A stretch of 64,000 bases of DNA from Chromatium okenii (lineage in GTDB: Bacteria > Pseudomonadota > Gammaproteobacteria > Chromatiales > Chromatiaceae): assembly GCF_002958735.1 (NCBI RefSeq), contig NZ_PPGH01000035.1:212001-276000 (forward strand), written 5' to 3'. Below are positions 38,854 to 50,207 of the stretch, one piece after another; position 1 is the stretch's first letter; each line of letters opens with the position of its first letter. The position numbers and the translations under genes are program-made. Under the pieces are notes generated by a model. The model was not told where the DNA came from and made no database searches. It worked only from the letters and a program-made list of their open reading frames with translations.

Positions 38854-41800
38854 TCACGTCAGGCTGCGCAGCGTCGCCAGCGCCTGAAGGTAGTCGTAAT
38901 TTTGAATCTGTTTGTCCAAGCGGCGAGCGTCGTCACCAAAGGCAGCAAACAGCAATGCCCGTTGTGCTTCAAATAAAATGTTGGCTTCGGTGTCGTCACG
39001 TTCGAGCAGCTGCGCGAGTTGTTCGACTACCTGTTGCAGCGCAGCGGGATCGACGGATGGCGCAGGCACAATGGGCGCTTCTGCCAATAACGGGCGCAAT
39101 TGGGTGGCGATGTGCGCGAGCGCCTCGGCAAGCGCAGTCAGCGATGACTTGCACAGTTTAAGTGGGAACTGCGCGGTCGCGGTTTTGGCGCAGCGTTCGA
39201 GAGTGGCGGCGAGTTCGGCGACGCGAGTAATGCCCAAGGTTGCAGCAACGCCTTTGAGCGCGTGGGCGCTGTGAATGACGGCGTTGATTTCGCCAGCATT
39301 GATTTGTTCGGCGATGCGCTGCGCGTCATCCGCGTGATTGTCGAGAAATTGCGCCAGCAATTGCCGTAACCGTGCCTCGTCACCGCACAAACTGCGTAAA
39401 CCCAGCGCGAGATTTAATCCTTCAATGTGGGCAAGCGTGGCAAAACGCAGTTCGGGTGTGAATGACGGAGTTTTAGCGTGGTGTGCTGTCTCGGTATTGA
39501 TCCGGGGTGAGCCAGCGCACCAAACTTTGATACAGCAGTCCGGCACCAGCGGTTTAGCACATGATCGTTCATGCCCACTTCCAAACAGCGTTGACGATCT
39601 TCTTCAAAAGCGTTGGCCGTCATCGCCAAAATTGGGATTTCGCGGCAGGCGGGCAATGCTCGAATGGCGCGGGTTGCGGTCAAGCCGTCCATCACTGGCA
39701 TTTGAATATCCATGAAAATCAAATCGTAACGCGCAGATTGCACCATTTCCAACGCGATTTGACCGTTGTCGGCGAGACTGACCTGCATTCCCACCGCTTC
39801 GAGCAATTGACGGGTCACTTCCTGATTGATCACGTTGTCTTCCACCAGCAGCAGCCGCGCTCCTTTGCGCTGCGCCAATTCGCTCACCAACGACGCGGGC
39901 AACGCAGTGGCATTGCCCGCCGTGTGACGCTGTAGTGCTGCGACCAGTGCGTCATGCAGCACTGATGGCGTGATTGGTTTACTGAGAATTTGGGTGATGC
40001 CAGCGCGTGCTGCTTCATCTGCGGGAAATGATCGCCGTAAGCCGTGACCATTAAAAATTCTGGTGATTCGTGCAGCATCAGCGATTTAAGACGCAGGACG
40101 GTGTCAATGCCGTCTACTTCCGGCATTTTCCAGTCCACCATCAACAGCCGATAGGGATCGCCAGCTTGATCGGCGTGAGTCACTGCGACCAAACCTTCTT
40201 CGCCACTCGCCGCAGCATCGACGCGCATTCCCAGCTCCAGCAGCAGACTGACGAGAATGTCCCGCGCATCCTCATGATCGTCGATCACCAGCACCCGCAT
40301 TCCGCGAAAAGAGGCTAATTGCAACTGCTGCGGACGTGGCGCAGCGATGGCAAACGGAATTTCCACCCAGAACACACTGCCTTGTTCGGGCTGACTGGTT
40401 GCGCCGATCTGTCCGCCCATCAATTCGGTCAAGCGTTTGCTGATGGCTAAACCTAGTCCGGTGCCACCAAAGCGCCGCGTGGTGGATTCATCTGCCTGTT
40501 CAAACGCACGAAACAGCCGCTGTAGCTGCGCTTCGGTCATGCCGATGCCGGAATCCTGTACTTCAAGGCGGAGGAGAAATCCCCCCAACCCCCCTTTTTC
40601 AAAGTGGGGCTTTTCGCTTTCTCCTGCCTTGGCATCAGGAAAAACTTCGCTTTCTCCCCCCTTTGTAAAAGGGGGGGCGGGGGGATTTGAGATTTCACTC
40701 GCGCCCGAATCGACACGCCGCCCATATTGGTGAACTTGACGGCATTACTCACTAAATTGAGCAAAATCTGCCCTAAACGGTTGCCATCGCCGTGTAGCAG
40801 CGGCGGCACTTGATCCAAATCAACCAACATATTCAGGTTTTTGCTGGTGACGCTTTCGGCGAGCAGTTGGCACACATGGTCAATCACCCGCGTTAATTCA
40901 AAATCCTGCATTTCCAGCGTCATTTTGCTGGCTTCAATTTTTGATAAGTCAAGAATATCGTTGATAATTTGTAATAAATGACGCGCCGAAGCAGCGAGTT
41001 TGTCTAATTGATCTTGCTGGCGCGGGGTCAGCGGATCGCGCCGCAGCAGATGCGCGTAGCCAACGACGGCATTCATCGGCGTGCGAATTTCGTGGCTCAT
41101 GTTGGATAAAAACGCACTTTTCGCTTGATTCGCTGCTTCTGCCGCAGCTTTGGCGGTTTCTAATTCCGCAGTGCGCGAAGCGACCAATTCTTCCAAATGC
41201 AACCGGTAATCTTCCAACTCGCGGGCAGTGGCGACGCGCTCAGTAATATCCTGAACAATTCCCATGCCAATCAAGCGTTACCATTGGCATCGAATTCTAA
41301 TTCAGCGCGTTCTTCAACCCAGCGCGTGGTGTTGCCGACCACAATTCGATGAGTGACGCGATACGGTTCGCCAGCAAGCGCCCGATTCCAACTCTCCGCC
41401 ACCAGAGCGCGATCCGCAGGATGCAGACAATTGAAAAACACTTTTAAATTTATCGGTGTATCTGGTGGCAAACCAAAAATCCGATAGGTTTCATCCGACC
41501 ACAGCAGTTGATCCTGCGCGATGTCCAGTCGCCAATGACCGGTTTGTGATACCGCCTGCGCTCGATTCAAAAATAGCTCGCTCTGGCGCAATGCCCGCAC
41601 CACTTTTAATCGCTCCCGATGCAGCAACACCATTCCGAGTTGATCGGCGACCTGACAACCAAACACGATTTCATCTTCACTCCAGCGATAGGCTTGCCCA
41701 ACGTGCTCAAAACAAATCATGCCACGCGGTTGATTGCTCGATAAAATGCAGCAATCCAGCATTGAAGTAATGCCTAATGGTTTGAGATAACTTTCGACAT

Positions 41801-43290
41801 AACCGGCAGTGCGCGGATCAGTTAATGCGTCGCTGGCATCCACATAACGCTGGCGTATTAAACAATCGAATTCATGGCGATACATTGCTGTTTCTAATTT
41901 TATTTCAGCAGCATGAATGCCTGTGTTTAAGTCGTATAAATCAACGCAGTGAAGCGTGCTTAAATCGCTATTAAATCGCCATACAGAAACCCGCGTTATT
42001 TTAAGAATTTGCGCCAAGCGTTCAGTGATTTCCTGCGCAAATAGTTCCAATTCACCATTGATTCCCGAATCTAAACTGCTAATTTCACGAATTAATTGCG
42101 TATGTAATTGCAGCCGCGCAGTGCGGGCGAGATGTTCGGACTCACGAGCTTTTTGTTCGCTGATGTCGCGCCATACCGCAGAAATCAGGGTACGACCGCT
42201 GTGATTAACGAGACGGAAAGTAATTTCAACATCTTGAATTTGACCATCTTTAGCGCGATGCCGCGTTTCAAAACCAGAAATTTTTCCGTCAAAAATGGCC
42301 TGCGTATTGCTTTCAATGTCAATGACTGAATGATCCGCTTGAATATCCGCAACCGACAGTTGAGAAAATTCCTTACGGCTATAGCCAAGCCTTTGATGTG
42401 CGGCAGTATTGAATTGCACAAAACGACTGTTCGATGGATCAATCAGCAAAATCGCATCAGTGGTTTGACCAAACAGCGTTTCCTGCTCGCGGAGAATGTG
42501 AACCGCCCGCCGCCGACTGAGAATGCCGGATAAACGACTGATCACCATCTCCATCAGTGCAATTTTTTCAGGCAAAAACAACGGCTCATCGCGTTGACGC
42601 GGTGGTGCGCTGCGATACCCCAATTGCAAACACAATGGATCAAGTCGATTTGTAAAATCATCAACGCTGCGCATCCACGGCGTAATTGTGAAATCTGGCG
42701 TCATCACGTTATAAACACCCCAATCAATTCGCGCAATCATTAATTCAGGCTCTTGTTGACTGATAATAAGTTGTTCTAAAACGTTGTGCATCAGCGGTTC
42801 TAAGGGCATTTCTAAATCTTCGGAAAGCCGAAAGACTTCGTATAAGCAACGCTGTTCTTTAACGCGCTCGGCGAGTAAATAGCGCTCGCGGTTTAATTGC
42901 TCTTCAGCACGGCGGAGATCAGTAATATCACGAATTATTGCCACGCATCCCTCGCCTCCTGCAAGGCGATAAAGTCGCGCATCAAAATCACCGCGTCCCG
43001 TTGGGAGCGGCAAACTGTATTCAAACAGCACCAGTTCATCAGTGCGCAATGCAACGCGAACTTATTAGCAAATAATGCTGCAACTTCTGGTGGCAACACT
43101 TCATTAAAACGTTTACCAAGAAATACCTCCGGTGGCACATATAACGAGCTGTAACGACGAGCCCGAAAATCTAATAATGTGCCATCGTGATCAATTAAAA
43201 AAAACAAATCTGGAATCATTAAAATAGATTCCATAATGTATGGCTGTAATGCGCGCGACGAGCGGTAATTTCAGTCGATACGCTATTCAT
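38854..43290 (-). CDS. Multidomain hybrid histidine kinase (PAS/GAF-HisKA-HATPase-REC-REC-Hpt), frame broken at several places
   Basis: About 1,470 residues from ATG 43290, three bases past the preceding gene's stop. In order: a PAS-like domain, a sensor region, a second PAS (ILLIDPSNSRFVQFNTAAHQ), a GAF domain, and a third PAS (FGLPPDTPINLKVFFNCLHP). Next come HisKA with the phospho-His in FLSNMSHEIRTPMNAVVGYA (near 41093), HATPase (ILLNLVSNAVKFTNMGG, VQDSGIGM, GGTGLGLAISKRL), two receivers (DWKMPEVDG; MDIQMPVMDG) and an Hpt domain with His in HSAHALKGVAATLG. This is the BarA/GacS phosphorelay layout, but without membrane segments. Breaks near 43,250, 43,055, 41,273, 40,600, 40,005 and 39,550 mostly fit single missing bases. 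Two palindromic elements sit between the N and G1 boxes. The cysM neighbour supports a BarA-like role. Confidence 0.85.
40576..40614 (+). repeat. Palindromic element copy 6 (in the hybrid kinase gene)
   Basis: AAATCCCCCCAACCCCCCTTTTTCAAAGTGGGGC with one changed base in the G run. A one-base frame change in the kinase gene falls inside this copy. Confidence 0.8.
40651..40688 (-). repeat. Palindromic element copy 7 (in the hybrid kinase gene)
   Basis: TCCCCCCTTTGTAAAAGGGGGGGCGGGGGGATTT, opposite orientation to copy 6. The two copies flank about 36 bp and are both translated. Confidence 0.8.
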
Positions 43291-43292
43291 TT

Positions 43293-43595
43293 CTATTCAA
43301 CCACACCATTACGCTGCAAAACGCGATGAATCTTCCACCCACTTTTTGCTAACTGTGATAAATCCGCCAAACTTGGCTGTTCGCCCTGCATTAACCGCTG
43401 TTCCCAAGTATCAAGTTCCGTTGCTAAAAACTCCAACAATTTCATCGAACAACCTTGACAATTGCCATTACAATGCTGCGCAGCTGGCTGATCGAATGGT
43501 AATGCAGACCGTATTTGTGCAATTAAAATGTGCATTGCAGTTGCCGTGTCGGGTTTGCGTGGCGAGTGTGGTAATGCGTTAGAGAGCGGTATCAT
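43293..43595 (-). CDS. Small hypothetical protein with a Cys cluster
   Basis: 100 residues. The only recognisable feature is CNGNCQGCSMKLLEFLATEL, three cysteines in a CxxxCxxC pattern that could bind a metal or an Fe-S cluster. The remainder is helical. Its stop lies two bases before the start of the hybrid kinase gene on the same strand, so the two are very likely coupled, which makes a role in redox sensing with that kinase possible but unproven. It is divergent from the chemoreceptor gene. Confidence 0.65.
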   Translation of the reverse strand: MIPLSNALPHSPRKPDTATAMHILIAQIRSALPFDQPAAQHCNGNCQGCSMKLLEFLATELDTWEQRLMQGEQPSLADLSQLAKSGWKIHRVLQRNGVVE

Positions 43596-43694
43596 TGCGA
43601 TCCTTTTTCAGCAGTGGCATTCTCACCAACATCCTGAGTACAGAATGATAAAGTCCAGACATGAGGTACGTTTTGTGTATAAGAGTTGTAAATT

Positions 43695-46260
43695 ATGTTA
43701 AATAAATTAAGCATTAAGGCAAAATTACTCCTGCTTGCGGGCGTGCCCATTACGGCATTGGTCTGTATGACGCTGTTGCTGACCATGAACATGGTGCAGG
43801 ACCTGCGAGATGTGCAGCGCAGTCAGATGTTAGGCGAATTGGTGGTTAAAATCGGTGAAGTTGCCCACGAATTACAAAAAGAACGCGGAATGTCTGCCGG
43901 TTTTTTATCGAGCAAGGGTAGCAAGTTCGCCGATCGCCTGCCTATCCAACGCGAAGCCAGCGACGTTGCGATTGATCAGTTACAACAAAATATCGTACAC
44001 GTTAAAACCACTTATTTAGGGGAGCATTACCGCAGCCGTCTTGAAGAATTACAAAACTTATTTATTGCGTTACAAAATTGGCGTCCACTCATTACTGAAT
44101 TAAAAATGCAACCTCCGGCTTCATTTCGCTTATACAGCGACTTGATTGGCAATTTATTAGAAATTGCTGCTCGCACTGGAAATCAATTACAAGATGCAGC
44201 AATTGCACGTCTTACCCATGCAAAAACTGGATTGTTATTTCTAAAAGAACGTAATGGTCAAGAACGTGCTGTATTGTCGGGCGCATTTGGTGCTGGGCGT
44301 ATTAGTTCTGATGATTACGACGTTTTTCTGGGTTTACTCATCGATCAATCTAATTACATCCGCATTACTGATACGTTTGCTACACCTGAACAAAGAACAC
44401 TGCTCACTACCCAATTGAACCAGCCGATTGTAAAAGAAATCGAAAAAATTGAGCAAATGGTTAAAACTGCTGGTGCTGGCGCAGCATTAAATTATCCGGC
44501 GGTAACGTGGTTTGATCAAATTACCGCAAAAATTGATCTATTGCATACAGTCGAACAACGCTTTTCTCAAGACATTATTGATACCAATAATGCTCAATCA
44601 GAGTCGGCGCAAACGACGCTCACGATTTCGCTTACAGTCATTGGAATGATATTGTTTTTAACGCTGTGGTTGGGAATACGCATCGTAGGCGGCATTGTGG
44701 CACAAATCGGCGGTGAACCTGCATTTGCGGCACAAATTGCCCATGCAATTGCTGAGGGTAAACTTGATAATATCATTCCGGTGCGTACCGGCGACCAACA
44801 GAGTTTATTGCGTCAATGCACAATATGCAAAACCAATTGCGTGAGCGTATTAACGCAGATCGGCAAATTGCGACTGAAAGTTTGCGCATTCAAAATGCAC
44901 TGGATAAAGCATCAACAAATGTGATGGTTGCCGATAACGACGGACAAATTATCTATATGAATGTTGCGATGACGCAAATGATGCACAATTGCGAAGCGCG
45001 TTACAAAATGTATTACCAGAATTCAAGCAAGTGAGTTACTCGGTAAGAATTTTGATTCTTTTACGTAACCCTCGCGGCAAAAGAACTTTTTAGCACAACT
45101 CACTAAAGAATATACCTCTGAACTTAGTATTGCTGGTTATACTTCGGCTTTATTTTTAATCCGGTTATCAATGCGCAAGGCGAACGCTTGGTTCAATCGT
45201 CGAATGGAGTGATATTACGAATCAAGTCCAAGTGCAGCGCGAATTGGCTGCATTATTGGATGCTGTCGTGCAAGGCGATTTTGGGCAGCGGTTAGCCTTG
45301 GCAGATAAAGAAGGATTTTTCAAGCAAATGAGTGAGGGAATGAATCGCTTGGTGGATATCGTTTCCGCCGGATTATCTGATGTAGCGCGTGTACTCAATA
45401 GTATTGCACATGGCGATTTAACCCAGCGCATTACCGCAGACTATGCTGGCACTTTTGGGCAATTAAAAAATGATACCAATGCGACAGTCACTCAATTGCG
45501 TGAAGTGGTCGGACGTATTCAAAAAACGACGCTGGCGATCAATAACGCAGTAGAAGATATTACCGCTGGCAATGTCAATTTATCTGCTCGCAGTAAAGTA
45601 CAAGCTGGTGCACTTGAAGAAACTGCAACCACGATGGCGCAATTAAATACTACGGTGCAGCAAAATGCGCGTGATGCTAGTCAAGCGAATGAATTAGCCA
45701 ATGCGGCGCATACGCTTATTCAGCATAGCGGCGAAATAGTGCAGGCATTGGTAACGACAATGGGCGCAATTCAAATATCCAGTCATAAAATTGCTGACAT
45801 CATTGGCGTTATTGATATGATTGCGTTTCAAACCAATATCTTGGCGCTCAATGCAGCAGTAGAAGCAGCACGTGCTGGTGAGCAGGGTCGCGGGTTCGCA
45901 GTGGTCGCAGCCGAAGTGCGAACGCTTGCGCAACGCAGTGCGCAATCTGCAAAGGAAATCAAGATGTTAATTGCAGATTCGATGCACACAGTGGAGAGCG
46001 GTGCCAAGCTCGCGCAAACTGCTGGGAGCGCAACGGCGGAAGTGATCAATAGTTTCCAACAGGTTGCTACGCTCATTACTAAAATTGCGGGCGCAAATCG
46101 TGAACAATCGAATGGAATTGCACAGGTCACGCAGGCAGTAACGCAAATTGATGAAATGACGCAGCAGAATGCGGCATTGGTGGAAGCAGCAACAACAGCA
46201 ATTGATAGTCTCGAAGAGCAAGCGCATCAACTCGCGCAGGCCGTTTCAGCATTTAGCTGA
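43695..46260 (+). CDS. Methyl-accepting chemotaxis protein with NIT sensor and PAS domain, frame broken in the middle
   Basis: About 855 residues. A first membrane helix ([20 protein letters not shown]) is followed by a periplasmic NIT (nitrate/nitrite-sensing type) domain with [21 protein letters not shown] second helix ([20 protein letters not shown]) and a HAMP region come next. The PAS domain ([20 protein letters not shown]) ends in the usual MCP block VINAQGER...VEWSDITNQ. The signalling domain has the hairpin tip [20 protein letters not shown] and is complete to TGA 46260. Breaks near 44,812 and several between 45,000 and 45,220 fit missing bases; joined, the PAS reads LGKNFDSF and later [14 protein letters not shown]. 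Its ligand is unknown, and no che genes are in the window. Confidence 0.85.
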
Positions 46261-46288
46261 AATTTCTTTTTTCTTTTTAGTTTGAAGG

Positions 46289-46735
46289 ATGATTGAAACA
46301 ATGAATATCCGCAGCATAAAATCTATTGCGCTTATCGGTGCACTCTGTATTGTACCGCTGTTATCAATCTCACCGAGTTGGGCTCATGGCGGCGGTGGTA
46401 AAGAAGATGCAGCGGCTTATCCAGGTTATATGGAATTAAAACCGCCATTAGTGGTTAATCTTGCGAGCAGTGGGCGCACCCGTTATCTCAAAATGGATTT
46501 ACAGTTTTATCTCAGCACCAGTCATGACGCGGAATTAGTAACGCAACACATGCCGCTGCTGCGCGATCGGATGATTACAATGCTTGGTGGTCGTCAACCA
46601 GAACAATTGAGTTCAATGGAAGATCGAGAAAAATTGCGTGCGGAGTTATTGGAAAGTCTTCGTGAAACGATGACACATCAAACGGGTGTTCCGGCAATTA
46701 CTGCGATTTATTTCACTGGTTTTATTATTCAATAA
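46289..46735 (+). CDS. FliL-family flagellar basal-body protein with an exported-type N-terminus
   Basis: About 148 residues from ATG 46289, or 144 from ATG 46301, which has GAAGGAT ten bases upstream and is the better start. The C-terminal FliL domain is clear (MELKPPLVVNLASSGRTRYL, LKMDLQFYLSTSHDAELV, MPLLRDRMITMLGGRQPEQL). The N-terminus (IALIGALCIVPLLSISPSWA, then HGGGGKED) looks like a cleavable signal peptide and not the usual uncleaved anchor. FliL supports stator function at the flagellar motor. No flagellar gene is adjacent; it follows a chemoreceptor gene by about 30 bp. I leave the symbol blank because it may be a FliL-like paralogue. Confidence 0.82.
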   Translation: MIETMNIRSIKSIALIGALCIVPLLSISPSWAHGGGGKEDAAAYPGYMELKPPLVVNLASSGRTRYLKMDLQFYLSTSHDAELVTQHMPLLRDRMITMLGGRQPEQLSSMEDREKLRAELLESLRETMTHQTGVPAITAIYFTGFIIQ

Positions 46736-46760
46736 GACTTTTCAATGTGATGCAGGCAAT

Positions 46761-46803
46761 AAAAAATCGGCGGTATTCATAATTGAACGCCGCCGATTTT
46801 TTT
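46761..46803. terminator. Bidirectional terminator between fliL-like and mrp
   Basis: AAAAAATCGGCGG pairs with CCGCCGATTTTTTT around a loop of about 17 bases; convergent genes on both sides. Confidence 0.85.
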
Positions 46804-46825
46804 AACGCAGTAAATGTTGCTGCGT

Positions 46826-47917
46826 TTAATTGTTTTGAATCACGATGCGCGGGAATTTTGCCGCATAATCCTTGGCTTGCAGTGATAATTTCGCCGCAGT
46901 TTTGCGGGCAATTTCGCGGTAAATCTCAGCAGCACGAGAATTGGGTTGTGCAATCACTGTCGGTTTGCCGCTATCGGTTTCTTCGCGGATATGTAATTCC
47001 AACGGCAATGATCCCAATAAGTCGACGCCGTATTGATCAGACATGCTTTGACCGCCGCCAGTGCCGAAAATCGGCTCCTCGTGACCGCACTTCGAGCAGA
47101 TGTGTGTGCTCATATTCTCGACGATTCCAAGCACTGGCACTTCAACTTTCTGGAACATTTTCAAGCCTTTCCGCGCATCGAGCAGCGCGATGTCTTGCGG
47201 CGTGGTGACGATGATCGCGCCAGATACTGGCACTTTCTGCGCCAGCGTCAACTGGGTATCGCCCGTGCCCGGCGGCAAATCAATCACTAAATAATCGAGA
47301 TCAGACCAATTCGTATCGTTCAACAACTGCTCCAGCGCCTGCGTCACCATCGGACCGCGCCAGATCATCGGCGTTTCTTCGTCGATCAGAAACCCAATCG
47401 ACATCGCTTGCAGGTGATAACTCGTCATCGGTTCCAGACTTTTGCCGTCAGTTGACTCCGGTTTGCCGGTGATGCCGAGCATTCGCGGCTGCGACGGGCC
47501 ATAGATATCGGCGTCGAGAATGCCGACCGTTGCACCTTCAGCAGACAGCGCCAGCGCCAAATTGACCGCAGTTGTAGATTTACCAACGCCACCTTTGCCA
47601 GATGCCACAGCGATGATATTCTTAATGTTATCAATCGGTTTGAGCGATTTTTGCACCGAATGTGCTTTAATCTCCCAAGTCACCGTAACCTCAACGTTGC
47701 CCACGCCAGCCACGCCCATGACTTTCTCTTTGACTGCTTCGGCAATCGCAGCCTGTATGGTCTTCGCCGGAAAACCCAGCACCACCTTCACCTGCACCTG
47801 ATCGCCATCAATCACAATATCTTTGATCGCGTGCGCGGCAATCAAATCACGACCCAAATGCGGCTCGCGGTATTCCTTGATCGCGGTTTCAATGGCGTTT
47901 TTCGTCAGTTCAGACAT
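46826..47917 (-). CDS. apbC: Iron-sulfur cluster carrier protein, Mrp/NBP35 (ApbC) family
   Basis: 363 residues from ATG 47917 (MSELTKNAIETAI). An N-terminal MIP18/DUF59-like domain (VKVVLGFPAKTIQAAIAEAV) precedes the P-loop ATPase with deviant Walker A ASGKGGVGKSTTAVNLALAL, LDADIYGPSQPRMLG and LVIDLPPGTGDTQLTLAQ. The Fe-S-binding CxxC is in HICSKCGHEEPIFG. The protein carries 4Fe-4S clusters to target enzymes, which fits a cytochrome and Fe-S-rich organism. It is divergent from metG, the standard gammaproteobacterial arrangement. Confidence 0.94.
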   Translation of the reverse strand: MSELTKNAIETAIKEYREPHLGRDLIAAHAIKDIVIDGDQVQVKVVLGFPAKTIQAAIAEAVKEKVMGVAGVGNVEVTVTWEIKAHSVQKSLKPIDNIKNIIAVASGKGGVGKSTTAVNLALALSAEGATVGILDADIYGPSQPRMLGITGKPESTDGKSLEPMTSYHLQAMSIGFLIDEETPMIWRGPMVTQALEQLLNDTNWSDLDYLVIDLPPGTGDTQLTLAQKVPVSGAIIVTTPQDIALLDARKGLKMFQKVEVPVLGIVENMSTHICSKCGHEEPIFGTGGGQSMSDQYGVDLLGSLPLELHIREETDSGKPTVIAQPNSRAAEIYREIARKTAAKLSLQAKDYAAKFPRIVIQNN

Positions 47918-48109
47918 TAGATACTCCAATTTGAATAGAAAAGTGAGTCAAACACGCCACAACGATTGCGACGGTAAAACTTGCTGATAACGTGGTAGCA
48001 ACGCAGCTTAATTCAACCACAGTTGCGCAATTGTCGTTTATTTGCCGTCGTCCATGCGATACTTTCAACCATATTATTGAACGCTTTAAACTGACTGAGA
48101 CCTCTATCC

Positions 48110-50148
48110 ATGACCTTACCCCGCGATATTCTGATCACCAGCGCCCTGCCGTATGCCAACGGTCCAATTCACATCGGTCATCTTGTTGAATACATTCAAA
48201 CCGATATTTGGGCGCGTTTTCAAAAGATGCGCGGACACAATTGCTGGTACGTTTGCGCCGATGATGCGCATGGCACACCAATTATGCTCCGCGCTCGGCA
48301 AGAAGGCATTACCCCTGAAACGTTAATTGCACGAATTGCCACTGAACATCAGGCGGATTTCGCCGCATTTCGGATTGGTTTTGACAATTATCATTCCACG
48401 CATTCACCAGAAAATCAGCACTTTTCTAATCTGATTTATACTCGCAACCGCGATGCCGGTCATATTGTTTGCCGCACCATTACCCAAGCCTACGATCCTA
48501 TTGAGCAAATGTTTTTACCGGATCGGTTTATTAAAGGTGAATGTCCAAAATGCGGCGCAGCAGATCAATATGGCGACAATTGCGAAGTCTGCGGCGCGAG
48601 TTATTCACCGGCTGAATTAAAAATCCACGTTCAGCAGTCTCTGGCGCAGTACCCGAACAGCGTGAATCTGAGCATTATTTTTTCCGGCTGGCTGACTTTG
48701 AAACACTGCTCCGTGAATGGACACGCAGCGGCAGTTTACAAAAAGAAGTGGCGAACAAACTTGATGAATGGTTCACCGCTGGCTTGCAGCAATGGGATAT
48801 TTCTCGTGATGCACCTTATTTCGGTTTTGAAATTCCCGATCATCCGAACAAATTCTTTTATGTGTGGTTGGATGCGCCAATTGGTTATTTAGCCAGCTTT
48901 CAAAACCTGTGCGACCGAACTGAAGGATTGAATTTCGAACAGTTTTGGGCAAAAGATTCCATTGCCGAGCTGTATCATTTCATTGGAAAAGACATCATCT
49001 ATTTCCACGCACTATTCTTTCCGGCAATGCTGCACGGCGCAGGTTTTCGGATTCCCAGCGCCATCTTTGCACACGGCTTTCTCACCGTCGATGGACAAAA
49101 GATGTCGAAATCACGCGGCACTTTTATTAAAGCGCGAACCTATCTCGATCATCTCAATCCCGAATATCTGCGCTATTATTTCGCTGCTAAACTCGGCTCT
49201 GGTGTCGATGACATTGATTTGAATTTGGAAGATTTCACTGCTCGCGTGAATGCGGATTTGGTTGGCAAGGTGGTTAATATCGCCAGCCGCTGCGCCGGTT
49301 TTATTCACAAACAATTCACTGGAAAATTGGCGAATGAATTGGCGCATCCAGCATTATTTGCAGAGTTCATTGCTGCCGGAGACAGCATTGCTGCGGCGTA
49401 TGAACAGCGCGAATTCAATCGCGCAGTGCGTGAAATCATGGCGCTCGCAGATCGTGCCAATCAATACATTGATGAAAAAGCGCCGTGGGTCATTGCGAAG
49501 CAGCCCGAACGTGAAAGTGAATTGCAAGCAGTGTGTTCAATGGGCATCAATCTATTTCGTGTGTTAATTGGTTATTTGCGCCCAATTTTGCCGGGCACCG
49601 CTGTCGATTCAGAAGCGTTTTTACAAATTGCGCCGCTCACTTGGTCGGCACTCGCCACGCCATTATTGGCACATAAAATCGCGCCATTTAAACCGCTGAT
49701 GGTTCGCGTTGATCCCGCACAAATTGCAGCGATGTTGGAGGAATCAAAAGAGGATTTGAGCGCAACTGTAGCGCCAGCGCCCACTGCTAACAATCCGCAT
49801 TTAATCCGCGATCCAATCGCAGCGCCAATTGATTACGACACATTTGCAAAAACCGATTTACGCATTGCATTAATTCGTGAAGCGAAATTAGTTGCAGGTG
49901 CAGATAAATTACTGCAATTAACGCTTGATCTCGGCGGTGAAACGCGCAATGTATTCGCTGGCATTCGTTCAGCGTATGATCCCAAAGAATTAGAAGGACG
50001 CTTGACGGTCATGGTCGCTAATCTCGCCCCACGCAAAATGCGTTTTGGCGTTTCCGAGGGAATGGTATTAGCTGCCGGACCGGGTGGTAAAGAATTGTTT
50101 ATCTTGAGTCCTGATAGCGGTGCAGAGCCGGGGATGAAAGTAAAATAA
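48110..50148 (+). CDS. metG: Methionyl-tRNA synthetase, one frameshift
   Basis: About 680 residues. The HIGH motif is in [18 protein letters not shown], the zinc knuckle in [20 protein letters not shown], the KMSKS motif in [14 protein letters not shown]. The C-terminal dimerisation/tRNA-binding domain ([20 protein letters not shown] to [12 protein letters not shown]) is complete. A single missing A near 48622 (AAAAAT read as AAAAT) shifts the frame; restoring it gives [20 protein letters not shown], exactly the family sequence. Because the enzyme is essential, this is strong evidence of a sequence error. It is divergent from mrp. Confidence 0.96.
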
Positions 50149-50156
50149 TCCACTTC

Positions 50157-50180
50157 AAACCCCTTTTTATAAAGGGGTTT
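50157..50180 (+). terminator. Hairpin after metG
   Basis: AAACCCCTTT and AAAGGGGTTT form a ten-base perfect stem with a four-base loop, eight bases after the metG stop. It is a likely terminator and resembles a reduced form of the C/G palindromic element. Confidence 0.6.
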
Positions 50181-50207
50181 CACATCGCTTATTTGGCGGT
50201 AAATGGA

